From CAYMPH01 sp964392365 (lineage in GTDB: Bacteria > Spirochaetota > UBA4802 > UBA5550), in contig CAYMPH010000010.1 in NCBI GenBank assembly GCA_964392365.1, positions 1-64,000 on the forward strand: DNA of 64,000 nucleotides, written 5' to 3'. The translations under genes were made by a program, and so were the position numbers. Below are positions 58,848 through 64,000 of the stretch, piece after piece. The notes below the pieces were generated by a model. That model saw only the letters and a list, made by a program, of their open reading frames with translations. It was not told where the DNA came from and did not search any database. The stretch's first letter is position 1. Every line of letters starts with the position of its first letter.

Positions 58848-59720
58848 ATGAAAAATAAAAGCATAATATCTATTAATCACAGTAATAAAATCTATTCCCT
58901 TTCCTTCGAAGGTTTAAACAGCAACTACAAAAATGATGTTGAAATCTTCAACAGATTTGCAGATGGAAACCCGATTACAGCCAACCTTATAAGTGATTTT
59001 TTCATCTGGAGAGAAAAGAATGTATCACTTTCAACCCTTCAACGAAATAAAGCAGCCATAAAACAGGCTTTAAAGCTTTCAATGGGCCAAGGTGCAAAGC
59101 TTGGACAGATTGCTCATATAGATGCTTTCTTTAAATCTATAGAACAGGGTAAAGGAACTTGTAATAATTCTATAACAGAAAATAAAGTTTTAACAAAAAA
59201 CCAATTGAAAGAACTTATAGCCAAATCCGGTTTCAAAACAGGTCTAATAATTCAAGCTTTATATCAAACAGCTACCCGTGTAAGTGAATTATGTAATATA
59301 GAACTTAAACGATGCAAGATAATTCAAGATGAAAGTTCTTTTCCATATATTCGGATTAAAATTTTCAGACAAAAAACAAACAGTTATGCTGATGTATTTA
59401 TGGATTATAATCTGTTTGAAAAGATTAAAGCAGCCTACTCCGGAAAGAAATACCTATTCGAGAAAAACGGAAAGCCTATTTCAAGATTTACAGTACACAG
59501 TTTGGTAAAAAGAGCCGGAGCGAAGATAGGAAGAAATGATATACACGCCCATACCCTACGCCATTCGTGGGCCTCAAATGCAATTACAACCCTTGGGCTT
59601 TCTAAAGTTTCTAAATACCTTTCACACTCATCTCCGGATGTGACTGCTCGCTACTACTTGCACGGAAATGCGTCCGCTGAAGAAATTATGACGGTAAATA
59701 AACTGGAAAATGCTGAATAG
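58848..59720 (+). CDS. Tyrosine recombinase/integrase
   Basis: 290 residues. An N-terminal SAM-like core-binding domain (about 30-110) precedes the catalytic domain: R144 (TATRVSELCN), Lys in FRQKTNSYADV, H235-x-x-R238 (HAHTLRHSWAS), H260 (YLSHSSPD) and Y269 (ARYYLHG). All five catalytic positions are present. It resembles phage and integrative-element integrases. It is separated from the excisionase by a terminator and has AGGAGG 8-9 nt before its ATG. It probably moves the element at tRNA-Pro, but no attachment-site repeat is visible. Confidence 0.93.
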   Translation: MKNKSIISINHSNKIYSLSFEGLNSNYKNDVEIFNRFADGNPITANLISDFFIWREKNVSLSTLQRNKAAIKQALKLSMGQGAKLGQIAHIDAFFKSIEQGKGTCNNSITENKVLTKNQLKELIAKSGFKTGLIIQALYQTATRVSELCNIELKRCKIIQDESSFPYIRIKIFRQKTNSYADVFMDYNLFEKIKAAYSGKKYLFEKNGKPISRFTVHSLVKRAGAKIGRNDIHAHTLRHSWASNAITTLGLSKVSKYLSHSSPDVTARYYLHGNASAEEIMTVNKLENAE

Positions 59721-59806
59721 CCCACTTAACGCTCCTTTTGTGTTACAGCTAAAATTAAATTTTTTATCAAAAAAACCAAGCAACCTGTAATATAATTAAA
59801 AGAGAG

Positions 59807-60277
59807 GTGACTGCTATTTTTGACGATATAAGAAAAGCCCTTGATGAACTTGCTTTATATATTCTGACAGCAATTACAATTCCACGAGCAAAGCATCCGT
59901 GGGTAAGTCCAGGTGTGCTTGTAGTTAACAGCCCTACTGAATTTTCACCGGATAAAGAAATAGTTCAAGCAAAATATGATTTGGAAATAAGTTGGATTCT
60001 ACAAAAAATTAGGGATATTTTTTTCGAGAATGAAATTGTCAGCAAATCGAATAAAAATCAATTTTTCACTACATTAGCTAAAAGTACAAATGCTTTCATT
60101 AAAACATCAGAGGACAACTACAATGTCTGCGATTTACTTCTGGTTGTTTTACATCATACATATCTTCTTTTAAATGAAATTGAAAGTTTCAACACCTTTG
60201 AAACCGAATATGATTTTTCAGAAATTGCTGTTTTATATAAATTTTTCCTTAATAGGCTTGCGATGAAGATAAATTAA
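59807..60277 (+). CDS. Hypothetical protein
   Basis: 156 residues from a GTG at 59807 with AGAGAG directly upstream, which is too close to be a good ribosome-binding site; the frame is open further upstream, so the start is uncertain. Helical, with SWILQKIRDIFFENEIV and LLLVVLHHTYLLLNE. I recognise no family. It lies just right of the integrase. Confidence 0.5.
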   Translation: MTAIFDDIRKALDELALYILTAITIPRAKHPWVSPGVLVVNSPTEFSPDKEIVQAKYDLEISWILQKIRDIFFENEIVSKSNKNQFFTTLAKSTNAFIKTSEDNYNVCDLLLVVLHHTYLLLNEIESFNTFETEYDFSEIAVLYKFFLNRLAMKIN

Positions 60278-60334
60278 AAAAAATTAAGAATAAATTTATC
60301 ATTGCCGGTAATATATTTTTAATGGAGTATAATT

Positions 60335-60850
60335 ATGAATGATTTATCGATAAATTCAAATATCTTAACGATGAAAGTCTTTCCCGTAGGCTCGTTTCCT
60401 TCTTCGGGAGTTACAAAATATTTTGCAATTAATGCCGTGGGCGATTGGATAGATGAAACACACGTTTTAAATGTGGTACATTTTTTAAAAAAGAATATGA
60501 AGTCAGGCGAAAACCCGAATGCGAAGATAGAAAGCTGTGCCGTGTATTCTCAAAATTTAGAACTTATGGAATTATTCAGCAGCTATGCCGGAATAATAGG
60601 TTTACCCGTGCAAAATATTCAAAAAATTTACAGAGACCCTGCCTTAAACAACCCAAAACCAATTGTGCCAGATGGCTGTAACAAAATTTTTTCAATATAC
60701 ACAAAAGAATACTTGGAGCAGCAATTCAAATCGGAGAATCCGGATTTAGAAATTAAGTCTATTAAAGATTTTATTAATTGCGGTGAACGATGCTTGGATT
60801 GTTTAAATTGCTACAAGCCTGGAGAGACAATTATTAAAGAAATGATATAG
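60335..60850 (+). CDS. Hypothetical protein with a C-terminal cysteine cluster
   Basis: 171 residues. The last 25 residues hold four closely spaced cysteines (NCGERCLDCLNCYKPG, C-x3-C-x2-C-x2-C), a layout seen in metal- or iron-sulfur-binding tails. The rest is mixed alpha/beta, with no recognisable family. AATGGAG gives a good ribosome-binding site 7 nt before the ATG. It converges with the amidotransferase operon. Confidence 0.6.
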   Translation: MNDLSINSNILTMKVFPVGSFPSSGVTKYFAINAVGDWIDETHVLNVVHFLKKNMKSGENPNAKIESCAVYSQNLELMELFSSYAGIIGLPVQNIQKIYRDPALNNPKPIVPDGCNKIFSIYTKEYLEQQFKSENPDLEIKSIKDFINCGERCLDCLNCYKPGETIIKEMI

Positions 60851-60865
60851 AGTTTTATTCGAATT

Positions 60866-62071
60866 TTAAAAATCAATCTCCTTTTGAATTTTATTCGCCC
60901 AAACTTTATCCTTTAATTCACCACGAATACGATTTATTAATTTCAGTTTATCATCATTGCTAACAGCAGCATCCAGAGCCTTTTGATAAAGTACTCTTGC
61001 ATATTCATCATCTTTAAGATTACAATGCACTCGGTGAGCTAATCTTCCAAGCTCAAGAGATGTTTTTAAAAGCTGTTCCTGTTTTTCATACAATTTCATT
61101 AACAAGCTTGGACTGAAACACAATCCGTATTTTAAAAATTTTTCGATTGATTCAAAATCAATTTTAGAAGTTGAAAGCTCAATTGCTCTTTCCAGAAATT
61201 TTACTGACAGTTCATCATAGACTTTATTACCGGAAATATTAAATAATTCTCTTACAATCTCCAAACACTCATTTACATTTATAATTTCAGATAGTAAAGA
61301 TACAGATAGTTTTTCTATCTTATTGAAAATCGTCTCTTTAAAGTATTCGGATATTGAATCTGGGAAAAATCTAAAAAGTCTTAAGGTAAATCCAGTAAGT
61401 GCCCTAAAATTGTCAATATTTTCAAGGTGTTGTTCAATGACAGCCTTATTAAATATTACAGGACCAATTGTGTTAATGGAGTTTTCATCAATCTCGTAAT
61501 GTAATTCACCGGATATTAACAAAGTATCAAGTAAATTCACTCGATACCTGTTTAGATTTTCAACAGCAACGGTGCAAAATTCAGGATTTTCATCGAGAAA
61601 AGAAAAAATTCCGGATTTGGAAAAGATACCAAATGATTTGACTAATCCTGATAACCATTCATAACCGTGCCCGTGCATTCTCAGAGATGAAAATAATAAT
61701 CCCTTATGTAAGGCATCATCAAATCCAGGAATTGCTTTTGATATTACAGGATATTCAAGCCTTACTTTCATAAGCGTTGCCGTAGCAATTATAGATGGCA
61801 AATTGATGAAATCAAATCTGGAATCTGATTGCATTTTTTTAATATTGGGTGTCAAACACCACGAATATCCGTTCAATCCGTTTACCTCTCTTTGGCCATT
61901 AACCAAAGATTTACAATAGTTCTTCAAGTCTTCTGCTGTGTATGTTTCATTTGGGATATTATTGTCAACAAGCTGATTAAACACCTCTTCCATTTCATTT
62001 CTGATTTTATAAAGTGAATCGACAAAAAATTCTGCACGAGTTTCAGTCGTAATGTGAAATTTTTTAATCAT
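60866..62071 (-). CDS. Helical unknown protein paired with a glutamine amidotransferase
   Basis: 401 residues, mostly helices, with possible TPR-like or solenoid repeats (FLERAIELSTSKIDFESIEK, then ARVLYQKALDAAVSNDDKL). A feature is LRMHGHGYEWL near residue 130. Its ATG overlaps the stop of the amidotransferase gene (ATGA), so the two are made together. I do not recognise a family; it may be the partner that uses ammonia or the substrate of the amidotransferase. Confidence 0.6.
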   Translation of the reverse strand: MIKKFHITTETRAEFFVDSLYKIRNEMEEVFNQLVDNNIPNETYTAEDLKNYCKSLVNGQREVNGLNGYSWCLTPNIKKMQSDSRFDFINLPSIIATATLMKVRLEYPVISKAIPGFDDALHKGLLFSSLRMHGHGYEWLSGLVKSFGIFSKSGIFSFLDENPEFCTVAVENLNRYRVNLLDTLLISGELHYEIDENSINTIGPVIFNKAVIEQHLENIDNFRALTGFTLRLFRFFPDSISEYFKETIFNKIEKLSVSLLSEIINVNECLEIVRELFNISGNKVYDELSVKFLERAIELSTSKIDFESIEKFLKYGLCFSPSLLMKLYEKQEQLLKTSLELGRLAHRVHCNLKDDEYARVLYQKALDAAVSNDDKLKLINRIRGELKDKVWANKIQKEIDF

Positions 62072-62886
62072 AGGCTGCCTCCTAAATCATAATCACCAGA
62101 ATCATCCAAGCTTCTTCCGATACTTGAATAGACAATTCTTCCAAATCGAAATACAAGAAGCTCCTCTGGTTCAAAGTCGTGCCAAATCTCATTGGTTAAA
62201 GGATTTGTAGAAACAATATACCCAACTTGCGAAGGGTCTTTCTGTTCGGATAAATTTACTGTTAAATCCTCATCAAGTAATCTAACAGACTCAAACGGAG
62301 CTTTACGGCGAAGAAAGCATAATCCAGGATAGACATTTTTATCGTGGTAACAAAATAAATATCCATTATGAGCAAATATAATATTTAACCTTCCGTAATT
62401 GTTTATTTCTTGAAGTAAACTATGTAAATATTCAAAACTTGAGTGACTCCAGAGTTTCATACGTTGCTTTTTAATTGATTGTAGGATAAAAGCAAATAGG
62501 TGTTCTGAATCGGTTTCTCCGATTGTTCTAAATCTGCCAATGTCTAATTCAGAGCAATCAATCGTTCCATTATGGGCACAAATAAATTCACTTCCGGATA
62601 ATTTTTTTAAAAATGGGTGAGTATTACAATGAGCAACCGACCCTTTACTTGCGTTCCGTAAATGGGCAATGAATGTTTTTGATTTTAATCCATTGTAATC
62701 CTGTAAAAAATTGGCAAGGGGACTTTTATCAATCTGAACAGGTTCTTTAATTATCTGAGCTGACTTGTCAGGAAAGAATGATATTCCCCACCCTGAGGTA
62801 TTGCTCTTACCACTATGGCGAAATCCTCTGAATGAAAAACTTGGTGTTACTGGTTTGTTAAAATTTAAAGCGAGTAGAACACACAT
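62068..62886 (-). CDS. Class II glutamine amidotransferase (GATase_4, YafJ/EgtC-like)
   Basis: 272 residues. MCVLLALN places Cys2 as the N-terminal nucleophile after Met removal. FRHSGKSNTSGWGISFF, FIAHLRNASKGSV (Arg and Asn of the glutamine pocket), FICAHNGTID and GETDSEHLFAFIL are the expected motifs of the GATase_4 fold. It releases ammonia from glutamine; the acceptor reaction is unknown because no synthetase domain follows. AGGAGG precedes the ATG. Its gene is followed by the helical partner in an overlapping pair. Confidence 0.9.
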   Translation of the reverse strand: MCVLLALNFNKPVTPSFSFRGFRHSGKSNTSGWGISFFPDKSAQIIKEPVQIDKSPLANFLQDYNGLKSKTFIAHLRNASKGSVAHCNTHPFLKKLSGSEFICAHNGTIDCSELDIGRFRTIGETDSEHLFAFILQSIKKQRMKLWSHSSFEYLHSLLQEINNYGRLNIIFAHNGYLFCYHDKNVYPGLCFLRRKAPFESVRLLDEDLTVNLSEQKDPSQVGYIVSTNPLTNEIWHDFEPEELLVFRFGRIVYSSIGRSLDDSGDYDLGGSL

Positions 62887-63060
62887 ATGAAACCTCCTAT
62901 TCTTATATTTTTAACCCCCACGAAAATAATCTGAAATTAATAGTCTCTGAGACATCTTAATAGATGTTTAAAAAACCGCTTTGTGAAATTTGATGATTTG
63001 TTCTTGAAAACGATAAATCAATGATGATGCGTTTGCAGTTAGGATAATTCTTTAATTCAA
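62887..63060 (-). other. Long 5' leader of the amidotransferase operon
   Basis: About 174 nt between the transcription start expected from the promoter (about 63061) and the ATG at 62886. It contains a small hairpin, ACATCT/AGATGT, and no coding frame that I can support. A long leader suggests RNA- or protein-mediated control, but I cannot name a riboswitch. Confidence 0.45.
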
Positions 63061-63067
63061 TAGGATG

Positions 63068-63096
63068 ATTGTATCATAGATTTTGAAATTTGTCAA
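63068..63096 (-). promoter_or_regulatory. Consensus promoter of the amidotransferase operon
   Basis: On the minus strand, TTGACA (63091-63096) and TACAAT (63068-63073) with an exact 17-nt spacer. It is the best sigma-70-type match that I noticed in the window. Confidence 0.8.
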
Positions 63097-63160
63097 GGGG
63101 CCTTTAATTTTTTTATAAATGTTGATTATTTAATTTTATGATTGAATTGAAAGAGATATA

Positions 63161-63191
63161 AAAAAGCCCCGTAGAAATATCCACGAGGCTT
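63161..63191 (-). terminator. Rho-independent terminator of the NHL-repeat gene
   Basis: AAGCC and CGT (63164-63172) pair with ACG and GGCTT (63183-63191). The A-run (63161-63165) reads as U on the minus strand. It lies about 45 nt past the stop of the repeat protein. Confidence 0.75.
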
Positions 63192-63236
63192 AAATAAATT
63201 TATCTGATAAATTATTACTTTTCTTTATTTACATAT

Positions 63237-64000
63237 TTAATATTTCAATACTCTATTCATATGTGTAATATAAACATCAGAACCAAATACAGCCACAGAC
63301 GAAGGGTCATATAAGCAATCTAAATCTGTATATGAAAAATTATCATCTGTTGTGAAAACTCCATATTGCCCATACACCCTTGTTGCTGTAGTGCTTGTCC
63401 CTAAATAATACAATACTCGATTATTTCCTCCTACGATAAAAACACCAGATGAATCTACTGCAATCCCTTTTGGGTTATTCAAGCTATTTGCACTTATTCC
63501 TCCATTATTAACAGTATTCGTAGTATAAATACCACCTTGTCCATAAACCCTTGTAGCCGTTGTATTTGTTCCTGAATAATATAATGCTCGATTATTGCCT
63601 TTATCAGATATATAAACTCCTCCGGCATCTGCGGCTACTCCATTTGGGTAATTTAAACTATTTGCACTTACACCGCCATTATTAGCAGTATTCGTAGTAT
63701 AAATGCCACCTTGTCCATAAACTCTACTTGCTGTTGTACTCGTTCCTGAAAAATATAATACTCGATGATTACCATTATCTGCAATATATACTCCTCCGGC
63801 ATCTACTGCAATACCTTGTGGGGCATTCAAGCTATTTGCACTTACACCGCCATTATTAGCAGTATTCGTAGTGAAAATACTACCTTGACCATAAACCCTT
63901 GTAGCTGTTGTGCTTGTTCCTGAATAATATAATACACGATTATTGCCAGAATCAACAATATAAACTCCTCCGGCATTTACTGCAACACCACTTATGGTCA
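63237..64000 (-). CDS. NHL-repeat-like protein made of 58-residue tandem repeats (partial, N-terminus outside window)
   Basis: About 254 C-terminal residues are visible; the frame is open to the right edge, so the start is beyond the window. The sequence is a tandem array of near-identical 58-residue units: GIAVDAGGVYIADNGNHRVL, then a Y-x-S-G-T-S-T-T-A-x-R-V-Y-G-Q-G-G-I-Y-T-T-N-T block and a N-N-G-G-x-S-A-N-S-L-N-x-P spacer. The DNA period is 174 bp: the shared block starting CTTACACCGCC recurs at 63667 and 63841, and as CTTATTCCTCC at 63493. The units match beta-propeller NHL blades. Extracellular binding of ligand is likely; the last unit is worn. Confidence 0.82.
   Translation of the reverse strand, partial: TISGVAVNAGGVYIVDSGNNRVLYYSGTSTTATRVYGQGSIFTTNTANNGGVSANSLNAPQGIAVDAGGVYIADNGNHRVLYFSGTSTTASRVYGQGGIYTTNTANNGGVSANSLNYPNGVAADAGGVYISDKGNNRALYYSGTNTTATRVYGQGGIYTTNTVNNGGISANSLNNPKGIAVDSSGVFIVGGNNRVLYYLGTSTTATRVYGQYGVFTTDDNFSYTDLDCLYDPSSVAVFGSDVYITHMNRVLKY

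Noticed and set aside
41641..63240. A second copy of the tRNA-Pro 3' end as the right attachment site
   Set aside because: Reading the region by eye I found no match to the T-arm/acceptor sequence after 41672. The end may be outside the window.

Overview
The window is AT-rich Gram-negative-type chromosomal DNA. It carries lipoproteins, SppA, a Rieske/cytochrome b/multihaem cytochrome c electron-transfer set, two ferredoxin- or flavin-type redox proteins, and both GlnRS and GluRS. This suggests an anaerobe or facultative anaerobe outside the well-studied phyla. A spirochaete-like or similar deep-branching lineage is my guess; nothing here proves it.

Positions 1-41,670 look like core chromosome. 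From left to right: a leftward operon (EndoQ-like PHP nuclease, TPR lipid/secretory protein, Yip1-like membrane protein, SppA, small Cys protein); RNase P RNA with a GC-rich hairpin inserted in it; tRNA-His; a DUF1460 lipoprotein, iron-sulfur flavoprotein, gamma carbonic anhydrase and PanE; methyltransferase, MFS, deacetylase and Hbd genes; glnS, with base composition unlike its neighbours; tRNA-Arg and tRNA-Pro; gltX and thiL; ROK kinase followed by a Rieske, cytochrome b, multihaem cytochrome c, sulfatase-like and steroid-reductase-like run; argC, ptsI and a methyltransferase; the tig-clpP-clpX-lon proteostasis cluster; tRNA-Gly and tRNA-Leu; a ferredoxin gene under a palindromic operator; and rluA, a HAMP-TPR gene and uvrC.

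At tRNA-Pro(GGG) (41,599-41,672) the character changes abruptly to an accessory region of small, very AT-rich, mostly unnamed genes, gene remnants and repeats. It contains a RadC-like protein flanked by degenerate repeats, two PD-(D/E)XK-like proteins around an XRE regulator, a TraB-like protein, a cluster of small conserved hypotheticals with a truncated gene, a primase-like (AEP) replication protein bracketed by perfect 42-bp direct repeats, an excisionase and a tyrosine recombinase. I read this as an integrative, probably self-replicating, element. Its right end is not clear.

The most striking system lies just before the excisionase and integrase. It is a tightly overlapped three-gene operon: an ECF-like sigma factor (55,746), a soluble zinc-type anti-sigma factor (56,270) and a protein that joins a CARF-like nucleotide-sensing domain to a CHAT caspase-like protease (56,829). 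It suggests a pathway in which a cyclic-oligonucleotide-type signal activates a protease, which frees a sigma factor to switch on transcription. No CRISPR array or cas gene is visible in the window. The right end holds a class II glutamine amidotransferase operon with a consensus promoter and long leader, and a partial NHL-type protein built from 174-bp tandem repeats.
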